Positions 1 to 10,817 of a stretch of DNA of 64,000 nucleotides are shown piece after piece; position 1 is the stretch's first letter, and every line of letters starts with the position of its first letter. The translations under genes were made by a program, and so were the position numbers. The notes beneath the pieces were generated by a model. That model ran no database searches and was not told the DNA's origin. It worked only from the letters and a program-made list of their open reading frames with translations. Where the stretch lies: contig NZ_JABEPR010000003.1 in assembly GCF_013044515.1 (NCBI RefSeq), positions 424,378-488,377 of the forward strand. The letters are read 5' to 3'. Origin of the DNA: Sphingomonas sp. ID1715 (lineage in GTDB: Bacteria; Pseudomonadota; Alphaproteobacteria; Sphingomonadales; Sphingomonadaceae).

Positions 1-97
1 AGGCATGGAAAAGCCGGTGCAGATCGCGACGATGGCGACCCGCGCGTCGGAACTGGTGACGCTCGCGGTGCTCGCCGCCAGCGGCATCGCGCGGTAG
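1..97 (+). CDS. C-terminal fragment of an unidentified protein
   Basis: An open frame enters from the left edge in frame 2 and stops at TAG 95-97, giving about 31 residues ending in SELVTLAVLAASGIAR. Codons are GC-ending as in the rest of the window, so it is probably the end of a real gene that runs convergently toward ligD. The fragment is too short for me to recognise a family. It could also be chance open frame in high-GC DNA. Confidence 0.35.
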   Translation, partial: GMEKPVQIATMATRASELVTLAVLAASGIAR

Positions 98-102
98 CTT
101 CT

Positions 103-159
103 GTTCTCCTGCGAAGGCAGGAGTCCAGGAGTCGTGGGCCCCTGCTTTCGCAGGGGAAC
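103..159. repeat. Family B palindromic repeat, copy 1
   Basis: Inverted arms GTTCTCCTGCGAAGGCAGGA and the matching CCCTGCTTTCGCAGGGGAAC enclose a short spacer; each arm is itself a small hairpin around GCGAAGGC / GCTTTCGC. It lies between the rightward fragment ending at 97 and the leftward ligD ending at 169, so the RNA hairpin could act as a shared terminator (inference). Related copies are near 16961, 19555, 50001 and 60961. Confidence 0.85.
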
Positions 160-168
160 TGCTGTCCT

Positions 169-2694
169 TCAAAAGTCCGGAAGCACCTGGTCGGCGACGC
201 CCCAGCCGGTCAGCGCCTTGCTGTTCGCTCGCTCGAGCAGTTCGGGGCCGTCCAGGACGGTCCAGCGCGCGGCGGTGTCGAGGTCCTTCAGTTCCTCCCA
301 ACTGACGGGCGCGGCGACGGGGGCGTTCGGCCGGGCACGGGCGGCATAGGGCAGGATGGCGGTCGCGCCGCGCTGGTTGCGCAGATAGTCGATGAAGATG
401 CGGCCCTTGCGCTTGGCCTTTGACATATTGGCGAGGAACCGGTCGGGCTCGGCCTCCGACAGCGCCAGCGCAAAGCGGTGTGTGAAATCCTTGACCTGCG
501 GCCATTCCGCCCTGGGGGTGAGGGGGGCGATGACATGCACGCCCTTGCCGCCCGACAGCATCGCGAACGTGACGAGGCCGAGGTCGCCGAGATAGCGCTT
601 GAGGTCGAGTGCCGCCTTCTTGACCTGCTCGAAGCCCAGATCCTCATCCGGGTCGAGATCGAACACCATCCGATCGGGCTTTTCGTAATCGGTGACCAGG
701 CTGCCCCATCCATGGAACTCGATCGTCCCCATCTGCACGCAGGTGAGCAGGCCTTCGGCTGAATCGACATAGAGATAATCCTCGGTCGATCCGTTCTTCT
801 CGCGGACGGGAACATGATGGACATGCGCGCCGAAGCTGCCAGCGTCGTGCTTCTGGAAGAAGCATTTCCTGGCGCGGCCTTGCGGGCAGCGCACCAGGCT
901 GATCGGACGATTGGCGAGCCACGGCATCATGATGCCGGAGACCTGCGCATAGTAGGTGGCGAGCTGGCCTTTGGTGATACCGGAATCGGGATAGATGACG
1001 CGTTCGGGATTGCTGATCTTGACCGATAGCTCAGGCGCGGGGGGCGGGCTCTTCGGCTTCTCGGGCACGACCTCTGCCGGCTTCTTGTCCTCGCGCAAGG
1101 CGATGAAGCTGCCGTGCCGCACGACATTGTCCGCAGTAAATTCGGTGAAGGCAACTTCCGCGACCAGCTCGGGCTTGACCCAGCGTGCGCCGCGTACGGC
1201 CGCGCGCGGCGCCTGGACCGGCGGCCTGTCGGTCGCGAGCTTTTCCAGCCTGGCGCTGATCTCCTCGATCAGCCTTGCATTGAAACCGGTGCCGACCTTG
1301 CCCGCATAGCGCAGTTCCCCGCCTTGATGGAGACCGAGCAGCAGCGAACGAAAGCCGCGGCCGCGCGCCTCGCTCGGCGTCCAGCCGACGATCACGAACT
1401 CCTGCCGCTGGATGCATTTGACCTTGAGCCAGTTCTGCGCGCGCTTGCCGAGATAGGGGGCATCCGCGCGCTTGGAGACCACGCCTTCATAGCCTTCGCG
1501 GCACATCGTCTCGAACAGCTTCTCCCCTTGGCCGATCACATGTTCGGCATAGGCGATCGGCCCGTCGGAGGGGATGATCGGGCGCAGCAGCTCCTTCCGC
1601 TCCAGATTGGTCAGGCGCGTCAGGTCCTCGCCGTCGAGCGACAGCAGGTCGAAGGCGAACATGACGAGGTTCTTGCCGCCCCGCTTCAGCGCATCCTGAA
1701 GCGCGGAAAAGCTGGGCTTGCCCGCCTGATCGAGCGCAACGACCTCGCCGTCGATCAGCGCGGAACCGACATCCAGTGCCGCACCTGCTTCGGCGACGCC
1801 GGGGAATTTGTCGGTCCAGTCCAGGCCGGAGCGCGTGAAGACCTTCACCTTGCCGCCGCCAATGGCGAGCAGCACGCGATAGCCATCATATTTGACCTCG
1901 TGCAGCCAGGCGGAGCCGGTGGGGACGGTGTCGACCAGGGTGGCGAGCTGGGGGGATTGGAAGGGGGGCAGTTTTCCCGATCCTCCCCGGGACGGGGAGG
2001 GGGACCGCGAGGCGGAGCCTCGTGGTGGAGGGGGCCCCGCGCTCTGCGGCCGGCGCCGAGGGCCCCCTCCACCAGGCTTCGCCTGGTCCCCCTCCCCGTT
2101 CCGGGGAGGATCTTTGCCCGCAGCAATCTCTTCCATCGTGCGGCCGGTGGACACCGAGGTCAGGCAGCGATCGACCAAGTCGCCCGAGCCGCCGGCATAA
2201 TCGTCGTCGATCTTGCGGAGCAGCCAGTTTTCGGTGCGCTCCTTCGGCCGCGGCTTGAGGCGGATCAGCAGCCATTCGCCTTTCATCCGCTCGCCGTGGA
2301 GGATGAAGTGGAGATGGCCCTTCTCCAGGTCCCTGGCGCTCTTGCCCTTGATCGGTTCCCAGGTGCCGCGATCCCAGAGCATCACGGTGCCGCCGCCATA
2401 TTCCCCCTTTGGGATCGTGCCTTCGAAGGTCGCGTAGGAGAGCGGGTGATCTTCCGTGCGGACGGCGAGGCGCTTGTCGTCGGGATCGAGGCTCGGGCCG
2501 CGCGTCACCGCCCAGCTTTTCAACACGCCGTCCACTTCCAGGCGCAAATCCCAGTGCAGACGCGTCGCGTCATGCTTCTGCACCATGAAGCTGTTGCCCG
2601 CGGCCTTGGCGACCTTGCCGGCCGGTTCGGCGGTCTTGGTGAAGTCCCGCTTGGCATTGTAGCGGGCGAGCGGATCGCGGGCGTTCGTCGCCAT
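169..2694 (-). CDS. ligD: ATP-dependent DNA ligase D (NHEJ)
   Basis: Multidomain repair enzyme that processes and seals double-strand breaks with Ku. Domain order in the 841 residues: N-terminal 3'-phosphoesterase (about 30-190, with HDATRLHWDLRLE, His41/His47/Asp49 matching the metal site), ATP-dependent ligase (about 245-545, nucleotidyl-lysine motif KYDGYR at 268-273), then primase-polymerase (about 560-841, acidic pair in FDLDPDED near 676). All three catalytic modules look intact. Residues about 195-239, between phosphoesterase and ligase, are encoded by a family A palindromic repeat (1979-2112) read in frame as a Gly/Pro/Arg-rich linker. ATG 2694 lies 8 bases after the ku stop, so the two form an operon. 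Confidence 0.97.
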   Translation of the reverse strand: MATNARDPLARYNAKRDFTKTAEPAGKVAKAAGNSFMVQKHDATRLHWDLRLEVDGVLKSWAVTRGPSLDPDDKRLAVRTEDHPLSYATFEGTIPKGEYGGGTVMLWDRGTWEPIKGKSARDLEKGHLHFILHGERMKGEWLLIRLKPRPKERTENWLLRKIDDDYAGGSGDLVDRCLTSVSTGRTMEEIAAGKDPPRNGEGDQAKPGGGGPRRRPQSAGPPPPRGSASRSPSPSRGGSGKLPPFQSPQLATLVDTVPTGSAWLHEVKYDGYRVLLAIGGGKVKVFTRSGLDWTDKFPGVAEAGAALDVGSALIDGEVVALDQAGKPSFSALQDALKRGGKNLVMFAFDLLSLDGEDLTRLTNLERKELLRPIIPSDGPIAYAEHVIGQGEKLFETMCREGYEGVVSKRADAPYLGKRAQNWLKVKCIQRQEFVIVGWTPSEARGRGFRSLLLGLHQGGELRYAGKVGTGFNARLIEEISARLEKLATDRPPVQAPRAAVRGARWVKPELVAEVAFTEFTADNVVRHGSFIALREDKKPAEVVPEKPKSPPPAPELSVKISNPERVIYPDSGITKGQLATYYAQVSGIMMPWLANRPISLVRCPQGRARKCFFQKHDAGSFGAHVHHVPVREKNGSTEDYLYVDSAEGLLTCVQMGTIEFHGWGSLVTDYEKPDRMVFDLDPDEDLGFEQVKKAALDLKRYLGDLGLVTFAMLSGGKGVHVIAPLTPRAEWPQVKDFTHRFALALSEAEPDRFLANMSKAKRKGRIFIDYLRNQRGATAILPYAARARPNAPVAAPVSWEELKDLDTAARWTVLDGPELLERANSKALTGWGVADQVLPDF
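1979..2112. repeat. Family A palindromic repeat inside ligD, in frame
   Basis: About 134 bases bounded by GATCCTCCCC and GGGGAGGATC, with long complementary arms (TCCCCGGGACGGGGAGGGGG against CCCCTCCCCGTTCCGGGGA). Internal inner arms CTCCACCA/TGGTGGAG also pair. Related copies lie in gcvPB (25012-25162) and between the response regulator and kinase (63582-63712). On the ligD coding strand it is fully open and encodes a segment starting PPRNGEGD and ending SRSPSPSRGG. Confidence 0.92.
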
Positions 2695-2702
2695 TCAGCG
2701 CC

Positions 2703-3608
2703 TCATCCCGACGCCCGCTTCTTCGCGGGCGCGCGGCGCGGCGGCGGCTTCGCGGCAGGCGACTTGGCGGCGGGCTTGCGCGCTGGTTTCTTCTCTTCCG
2801 CCTCGCCGCTCTGGGCGCCGGGCTTCTCGAGCGATTTCTTGAGCGCCGCCATCAGGTCGACGACGTTCGAACCGCGCTTGGGCGTATCGTCCTCGGGCTC
2901 CGGCTTCACCTTGCCGCCCTTGGCCTTCAGCTTCTTCTGCACCAGATCCTTCAGCGCATCGACATAGCGGTCGTGGAACTGGTCGGGTTTGAAAGGCGCC
3001 GTCTTCTTGGCGATCAGCGTTTCCGCGAGGTCGAGCAATTCCTCGTCGGGCTGGGCGTCGCCAATGTCCCGGAAATAGCCCTGCGCCTTGTTGACCTCGT
3101 CGGAATAGCGCAGCGTTTCCAGCACGATGCCGCGTCCGCACGGCTTCAGGCTGACGATATATTCGCGGCCCCGCAGCGCCAGTTGGCCGAGCCCCACTTT
3201 CTTCGTCCGCTTCAATGCCTCGCGCAGCACGATGAACGCCTCTTCGGCCAAGTCGTCGGCTGGAACGACATAATAGGGCTTTTCGAAATAGAGCACGTCG
3301 ATCTCGTTGGCGTCGACAAATTGCGTCAGCTCCAAAGTCTTCTTGGAGTCGAGCTTGACCGCCTCGATTTCCTCGTCCTCGAGCAGGACATAGGAGCCCT
3401 TCTCATATTCGAAGCCGCGCTTGATCTCTTCCGGATCGACCGGCCCGATGCCGGGCGCGACCTTCTCATATTTGATCCGCTTGCCGGACGGCTCGTGGAT
3501 CTGGTTGAACGAGATCTGCGCGCCGCTCTTCGTCGCCGAATAGATCTCGACGGGGATCGAGACGAGCGCGAGGCGGATCTGTCCCTGCCAATAGGCGCGT
3601 GCGGCCAT
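2703..3608 (-). CDS. ku: Ku protein (NHEJ end-binding)
   Basis: Homodimeric ring protein that binds DNA double-strand ends and recruits LigD. The 301 residues begin MAARAYWQGQIRLALVSIPV, the usual bacterial Ku start (W-x-G-x-I-x-F/L-x-L-V-x-IPV), followed by the Ku core to about residue 255. The tail is a Lys/Arg/Pro/Ala-rich extension (KKPARKPAAKS and similar), the kind that contributes to DNA binding in bacterial Ku proteins. First gene of a leftward pair with ligD. It is divergent from pdxH, with an 83-base intergenic region holding both promoters. Confidence 0.96.
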   Translation of the reverse strand: MAARAYWQGQIRLALVSIPVEIYSATKSGAQISFNQIHEPSGKRIKYEKVAPGIGPVDPEEIKRGFEYEKGSYVLLEDEEIEAVKLDSKKTLELTQFVDANEIDVLYFEKPYYVVPADDLAEEAFIVLREALKRTKKVGLGQLALRGREYIVSLKPCGRGIVLETLRYSDEVNKAQGYFRDIGDAQPDEELLDLAETLIAKKTAPFKPDQFHDRYVDALKDLVQKKLKAKGGKVKPEPEDDTPKRGSNVVDLMAALKKSLEKPGAQSGEAEEKKPARKPAAKSPAAKPPPRRAPAKKRASG

Positions 3609-3691
3609 GTGTCACCTTCGTTGCGAGGCCGATTCAAATCTCCAGCACGAGAGTCGTTCCCTTGGATCGGCGCGGGCCCTAAAGCCCTTTC

Positions 3692-4267
3692 ATGACCGAC
3701 CCGTTCGACCTGTTTCGTGCCTGGTATGACGAAGCCCGCGGCACCGAGCCCAACGACTCGAACGCGATGGCTCTGGCGACCGCCGATGCTGAGGGGCGGC
3801 CATCGGTGCGGATGGTGCTGCTGAAAGGCCATGATGCGCGCGGCTTCGTTTTCTACACCAACCGCGAAGGCCGCAAGGCGGCCGAGCTTGCGGCGAACCC
3901 GCACGCCGCCTTGCTGTTTCACTGGAAGTCGCTGCGCCGGCAGATCAGGATCGAAGGCGCGGTCGCCCATGTCTCCGACGAAGAGTCCGACGCCTATTTT
4001 GCATCGCGCAGCCGGGACTCGCAGCTGGGCGCCTGGGCGTCCGACCAGTCGCGGCCGCTGGACGAACGCGCGACCTTCGAACGGCGCTTCGACGAAGTGT
4101 CGCGGCGGTTCGAGGGCAAGACCGTGCCGCGGCCCCCGCATTGGGGCGGCTATCGCGTCGTGCCGGAGCGGATCGAGTTCTGGCTGGATCGCGCGCACCG
4201 GCTGCACGAGCGGCGCTTGTTCGTCCGCGACGGCAGCGGCTGGCGCGAAGGCCTGCTCTATCCGTGA
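3692..4267 (+). CDS. pdxH: Pyridoxamine 5'-phosphate oxidase
   Basis: FMN enzyme that oxidises pyridoxamine/pyridoxine 5'-phosphate to pyridoxal phosphate, the last step of vitamin B6 cofactor synthesis and salvage. The 191 residues carry the family's usual landmarks: AMALATADAEGRPSVRMVLL, then FYTNREGRKAAELAANPHAA, then SRDSQLGAWAS, and the C-terminal signature ending EFWLDRAHRLHER. Slightly shorter than E. coli PdxH (218) because the N-terminus is short. It overlaps the next gene by GTGA, and heads a four-gene overlapping set with a cation exporter, a PhzF-like protein and a permease. Confidence 0.95.
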   Translation: MTDPFDLFRAWYDEARGTEPNDSNAMALATADAEGRPSVRMVLLKGHDARGFVFYTNREGRKAAELAANPHAALLFHWKSLRRQIRIEGAVAHVSDEESDAYFASRSRDSQLGAWASDQSRPLDERATFERRFDEVSRRFEGKTVPRPPHWGGYRVVPERIEFWLDRAHRLHERRLFVRDGSGWREGLLYP

Positions 4268-5199
4268 CCGACGCGCGGCTGAAAGAGCATGGCGACCAGA
4301 CCACGCGCGCCGCGCTGGCGAGCGTGTCGATGGCGCTCTTCCTGCTCGCGCTTAAAGGCTATGCGGCTTGGCGCACGGGATCGGTGGCGATGCTCGGTTC
4401 GCTGGCCGACACGGCGATCGACCTCATGGCGTCATTGCTGACGCTTTATGGCGTCCGGCTGGCTGCGACTCCGCCCGACCACCATCATCGCTTCGGCCAT
4501 GGCAAGGCGGAGGCGCTCGTCGCGCTGGCACAGGTGGCGCTGATTGCGGTGTCGGCGACCGGCATCATGTGGCGGGCGGTCGAGCGGCTGCGAACCGGCG
4601 GCGAGACGGCGCAAGCGGAGCTCGGCGTGGGCGTGTCGCTGCTGGCCATCGCGGCGACCTTCCTGCTCCTCGCCTATCAGCGCCGCGTGATCGCGCGGAC
4701 CGGATCGGTCGCGATCAAGGCCGACAACATCCACTATCAGTCGGACCTGGCGTTGAACGGCAGCGTGATTGCGGCGCTCGCCCTCGATCATTGGGCCGGG
4801 CTGCGCGGCGCCGATCCGCTGTTCGGCATCGGCATCGCCTTATGGCTTGCTTATGGCGCCTGGCGCGCCTCTGCGCACGCGCTCGACCAGCTGATGGATC
4901 GCGAATGGCCGGAGGAGAAGCGCCAGCGCTTCGTCGAACTGGCCAATGCCCAGGCGGGATTTCGCGGCATTCACGATCTGCGCACGCGGACCAGCGGCAG
5001 CCATGATTTCGCCCAGTTCCACGCCTGGGTCGACCCGTCGATGACGATCGCTGAGGCGCATGAGATCGTCGAAGCGGCGGAAGCCGCGCTGGAGCGCGCC
5101 TTCCCAGGTGCCGAGGTGCTTATCCACCTCGATCCGGAGGGGCAGGTCGATCGCGCGGGCGCGCATGACGAGGAATTGAGGGAGACACCCGAGACATGA
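4264..5199 (+). CDS. fieF: FieF-type cation diffusion facilitator
   Basis: Inner-membrane divalent cation/proton antiporter of the CDF family, 311 residues. The metal-site residues line up with E. coli FieF at a constant offset of four: Asp49 and Asp53 in SLADTAIDLMAS, and His157/Asp161 in HYQSDLALN. The His-rich loop DHHHRFGHGKAEA lies between TM2 and TM3, and the cytoplasmic C-terminal domain ends at 311. The GTG start at 4264 overlaps the pdxH stop (GTGA); an open frame extends upstream to 4141 but would lie inside pdxH and adds nothing family-like. Substrate could be Fe(II), Zn(II) or another divalent metal. Confidence 0.92.
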   Translation: MTDARLKEHGDQTTRAALASVSMALFLLALKGYAAWRTGSVAMLGSLADTAIDLMASLLTLYGVRLAATPPDHHHRFGHGKAEALVALAQVALIAVSATGIMWRAVERLRTGGETAQAELGVGVSLLAIAATFLLLAYQRRVIARTGSVAIKADNIHYQSDLALNGSVIAALALDHWAGLRGADPLFGIGIALWLAYGAWRASAHALDQLMDREWPEEKRQRFVELANAQAGFRGIHDLRTRTSGSHDFAQFHAWVDPSMTIAEAHEIVEAAEAALERAFPGAEVLIHLDPEGQVDRAGAHDEELRETPET

Positions 5200-5984
5200 A
5201 GCTGCCGTTCGTCCAGATCGATGCCTTTGCAGACCGGCCCTTTGGCGGCAATCCGGCGGCGGTGATACCGCTGGAGGAGTGGCTGCCCGACGCCGTGCTG
5301 CAGTCGATCGCGCTCGAGAACAACCTGTCCGAAACGGCCTTCACCGTCCCGGCCGAGGGCGACGCCGATTATGAGCTGCGCTGGTTCACCCCGGCCTGCG
5401 AAGTCGCGCTCTGTGGTCACGCGACCTTTGCCTCGGGCCATTATCTGCTCGGCGATCGGGACGCGGTGCGGTTCCGCACGCGCAAGGCGGGCGTGTTGAC
5501 GGTCAGGCGTGCCGGCGACGGCTATGCGATGGACCTGCCGGTTACCGCCATGTCTGCACAGCCCCGGCCGGAGATCGCGGCGGCGCTCGGCGTACCGGAT
5601 GCGCCGACTTGGGCCTCTGCGACCGATGCAGCGGAAGAAACAGTCATCGTGTTGCTCGAAGACGAGACGGCGGTGCGAGCCCTGCAGCCCGATTTTCGCG
5701 CGCTCGGCCGGCACCATGTCATGGCCGTGCCGACTGCGCCTGGCACGGACACCGATGTAGTCAGCCGCGTGTTCGTGCCGAGCTTCGGCATCGACGAGGA
5801 CCCGGTGACCGGCTCCGCCCATGCAGCGCTGGTGCATTTCTGGGCCGCCCGGCTCGGACGCCCCAGCTTCACCGCCTTTCAGGCGAGCGCAAGGGGCGGT
5901 CGGATCGACTGCACGCTCGACGGCGGCCGGGCCGTGCTGGGCGGCCGCTGCGTCACTGTGATCGAGGGCAGCTTCCTGCTTTGA
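5196..5984 (+). CDS. PhzF-family isomerase-like protein
   Basis: Member of the PhzF/diaminopimelate-epimerase fold family, 262 residues. It begins MKLPFVQIDAFADRPFGGNP, the classic family start, and has ENNLSETAF with the conserved general-acid/base Glu46, CGHATFASGH, and the C-terminal DEDPVTGSAHAAL motif. Most family members outside phenazine clusters have unknown substrates, and no phenazine genes are nearby, so the reaction is not predicted. ATGA overlap with fieF and TTGA overlap with the following permease. Confidence 0.92.
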   Translation: MKLPFVQIDAFADRPFGGNPAAVIPLEEWLPDAVLQSIALENNLSETAFTVPAEGDADYELRWFTPACEVALCGHATFASGHYLLGDRDAVRFRTRKAGVLTVRRAGDGYAMDLPVTAMSAQPRPEIAAALGVPDAPTWASATDAAEETVIVLLEDETAVRALQPDFRALGRHHVMAVPTAPGTDTDVVSRVFVPSFGIDEDPVTGSAHAALVHFWAARLGRPSFTAFQASARGGRIDCTLDGGRAVLGGRCVTVIEGSFLL

Positions 5985-7222
5985 ATGACCAGCCGGCAGA
6001 AGAGCCGCTCAAGCGCGACATCGGCTTTCTCGGTTCAGCCTTCCTGTCGTTCAATGGCCTGGTGGGCGCCGGCATCTTCGTGCTGCCGGGAACGCTGTTC
6101 GACCGGTTCGGCGGCTTCAGTCCCTTGCTCTTCCCGCTGTTCGGGCTGCTGTTCCTGGTCATCGCCGTCCCGTTCGCGCGAGTGACGGCGCATCATGCGA
6201 AATCGGGCGGTCCGGTCGCCTATGCCGCACCCTTCGGACCCTTTGTCTCGTTTCAGGCCGGCTGGCTCTATTATGTCGCGCGCGTGGCGGCCCTGGCGGC
6301 CAATGCGACCGTGTTCGCGACCTATCTCGCCAGCTTCTGGCCCTGGATCGGAAGCGGCCCCGGCCGCGCGAGCGCGATCGTGGCGATGGTGGCGGTTACC
6401 AGCTGGATCAATGTCATCGGGGTCAGGCGCGCGATCCGCTGGCTGGACCTGCTGACCTTGCTGAAAGCCGCGCCGCTGCTGCTGCTCGCGCTCGCCGCGC
6501 TGGCCAGCCGCCCGCCGTCGGTCGCGATCGTCTCGCCTGCGCTGTCCGAGCTGGAAGCGGCTGCCTTGCTGATCCTCTATGCTTTCGTCGGGTTCGAAAA
6601 CAGCGTTGTTTCGGCCGGTGAAACCCGCGAGCCTCGCCGGACCATTCCGCGTGCGCTGGTGACGACCGTCATCGCAACCGCCGCGCTCTACACCCTGGTC
6701 CAGCTTGCCTATGCCACCTGGATGGCGCCCGGTGCGGGCGGAGAGGCTCCGCTGGTCGCGCTTGCCGGGCGTGTGGCGGGGCCCGCCGGGGCAGCGATTC
6801 TCACCGCCACCGTCGTGTTTTCGCTGATGGGCAATATCAGCGGCGGCATCACGAGTGCGACGCGGGTCACCTACGCGCTTGGGCGTGACGGCCTCGCGCC
6901 GGCATGGTTCGCGCGCGTGGGGCGGCATGCGACGCCGGTCAACTCGATCCTGTTCATGGGGTTGCTAACGACGCTGCTCGCGCTCAGCGGCAGCTTCGTG
7001 TGGCTCGCGGTCGTGTCCACTCTCGCGCGGATGTTCGTCTACGGCCTCGCGATCGCGTCTCTGCCGAAGCTGGAGGGGTTCCGCCCTCCCATATTGGCGC
7101 TTGCCGGCGCTGGCCTCGCGGTCTGCGCCTGGGCGGCCGCCCAGTCGAGCGCGCAATCCTGGCTGACGCTGCTCGCCCTGACAGGTTCGGGCATCGTCCT
7201 GTTCCTGATCAGGCGACGCTGA
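5981..7222 (+). CDS. APC-superfamily amino acid permease
   Basis: Polytopic inner-membrane transporter, 413 residues with about 12 hydrophobic segments. The first helix carries FNGLVGAGIFVLPGTLF, the GxGIF substrate-binding break of the APC superfamily; FVGFENSVVSAGETREPRRT is the conserved helix 6/loop motif. The proposed TTG start at 5981 overlaps the PhzF stop (TTGA); the nearby ATG at 5985 is out of frame, and a longer open frame from 5609 lies inside the PhzF gene. Substrate is unknown; translational coupling to the genes upstream suggests co-expression. Confidence 0.88.
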   Translation: MNDQPAEEPLKRDIGFLGSAFLSFNGLVGAGIFVLPGTLFDRFGGFSPLLFPLFGLLFLVIAVPFARVTAHHAKSGGPVAYAAPFGPFVSFQAGWLYYVARVAALAANATVFATYLASFWPWIGSGPGRASAIVAMVAVTSWINVIGVRRAIRWLDLLTLLKAAPLLLLALAALASRPPSVAIVSPALSELEAAALLILYAFVGFENSVVSAGETREPRRTIPRALVTTVIATAALYTLVQLAYATWMAPGAGGEAPLVALAGRVAGPAGAAILTATVVFSLMGNISGGITSATRVTYALGRDGLAPAWFARVGRHATPVNSILFMGLLTTLLALSGSFVWLAVVSTLARMFVYGLAIASLPKLEGFRPPILALAGAGLAVCAWAAAQSSAQSWLTLLALTGSGIVLFLIRRR

Positions 7223-7376
7223 CGGCGCTGCTGTTCATTTAGGGTTAAACAAATTTTTGCCGCGCGTGAACCGGACGCAGGGGCGCGTGTTGTGACGCTC
7301 GGGTGATCTGCCACGTCAGTCAGGCAGAGGCTCGGGTCGAAACTGCGGGAAGCGTCCCGTGCAGGGAGTGTAGCTT

Positions 7377-8006
7377 ATGAAAAAATGGGTCTTGGCCGCG
7401 GCGGCGGCCGTCGGTCTGGCGGGTTCCGCCAACGCCGCGGTGATCACGCTGGAGAGCATCAGCACCAATGGCGCCAACGATTACACCTTCAATTATCAGG
7501 GTACTTTGGGTCCTGATGAAGGTCTGCGCACCGGCGACCGGCTCGTGATTTTCGACTTTGCCGGCTATATCGCGGGGTCGGTCTTCGCGCCGAGCCCCGG
7601 CGTGACGGCCTCGGTTGAGTTCACCAGCCCGACCGCGCTCGTTACCCCGGGCTTCGACGACGATCCCAACGTCGTCAATCTTGTCTTCACCTATACGGGG
7701 CCGGACATCCGCAATACCGGCGGACCGTTCGTACCGCTGGACTTCAACGGCCTGGGTGCCCGTTCGACGCTCGGCGGTCGCGCACGTGACGCGTTCTTCA
7801 CGCTGACGACGAAGAACAACCCGGACGGTATTCCGGGCGGGTCCAATACGCCGGTTTATACGCTCGGCAACGTTTCGGTACCGGCGCTGGGCAACAACCC
7901 GGACGCAATCCCGGAACCGGCGACCTGGGCGATGCTACTCGGCGGCTTTGGCCTGCTGGGTGCGGCGAGCCGCCGTCGCCGGCGCATGGCAGTCACGCTG
8001 GCCTGA
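7377..8006 (+). CDS. PEPxxWA-CTERM sorting-domain secreted protein
   Basis: Exported protein of 209 residues. It has a Sec signal peptide (MKKWVLAAAAAVGLAGSANA, cut probably after ANA) and a C-terminal tripartite sorting tail: PEPATWAML, a Gly/Leu-rich hydrophobic segment, then a run of five arginines. The PEPxxWA variant of PEP-CTERM is characteristic of sphingomonads and is processed by an exosortase-type system, which is not in this window. The middle is a Gly/Asn/Thr-rich, probably beta-rich region I do not recognise. A possible ribosome site AGGGAG lies about 10 bases before ATG. A strong hairpin terminator follows. Confidence 0.93.
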   Translation: MKKWVLAAAAAVGLAGSANAAVITLESISTNGANDYTFNYQGTLGPDEGLRTGDRLVIFDFAGYIAGSVFAPSPGVTASVEFTSPTALVTPGFDDDPNVVNLVFTYTGPDIRNTGGPFVPLDFNGLGARSTLGGRARDAFFTLTTKNNPDGIPGGSNTPVYTLGNVSVPALGNNPDAIPEPATWAMLLGGFGLLGAASRRRRRMAVTLA

Positions 8007-8020
8007 TCGGACCGTAGATC

Positions 8021-8048
8021 GGAGCCGCCGGAGACATTCGGCGGCTCC
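8021..8048 (+). terminator. Hairpin after the PEPxxWA gene
   Basis: A perfect 10-bp stem, GGAGCCGCCG (8021-8030) with CGGCGGCTCC (8039-8048), and an 8-base loop, starting 15 bases after the stop codon. There is no long T run after it, only TTCT and a T-containing tract, which is common for terminators in high-GC genomes. Confidence 0.7.
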
Positions 8049-8093
8049 GCTTCTGCAATCCAATCTTAACGGTCTTCGGCTAGCCTGCCGGAC

Positions 8094-8261
8094 ATGAGAC
8101 GGGCTTTGCAACTGACGATCGCGCTGTCGCTGACCCTCGTCTGCGACAAGGCCTTCAACCATGGCGAACTGGCAACCAAGCTGTTTGCCCAGACGTCGGA
8201 CGCCGAATATTGGGTGGTCCGCGCCAGCGAACACGCGGCGCACAGCGTCAGCGGCTTCTGA
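8094..8261 (+). CDS. Small hypothetical protein, 55 aa
   Basis: A short frame from ATG 8094 to TGA 8259-8261 encodes a basic start (MRRALQ), a hydrophobic stretch LTIALSLTLVCDKAF, then a polar tail with AEYWVVRASEHAAHSVSGF. It may be exported or membrane-anchored; the Cys is not in a clean lipobox. It fills the gap between the terminator at 8048 and gyrB. I do not recognise a family, and no strong ribosome site is visible. It is plausible from position and composition only. Confidence 0.45.
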   Translation: MRRALQLTIALSLTLVCDKAFNHGELATKLFAQTSDAEYWVVRASEHAAHSVSGF

Positions 8262-8280
8262 GGGCTTCCCGCCCTATTGA

Positions 8281-10803
<2,523 letters not shown>

Positions 10804-10817
10804 CGAGGAGAGCGACA

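Noticed and set aside
1114..2967. 617-codon rightward open frame opposite ligD
   Set aside because: It is antisense to a gene with intact catalytic motifs; its translation is a low-complexity Arg/Ala/His mix typical of the complementary frame of high-GC genes.
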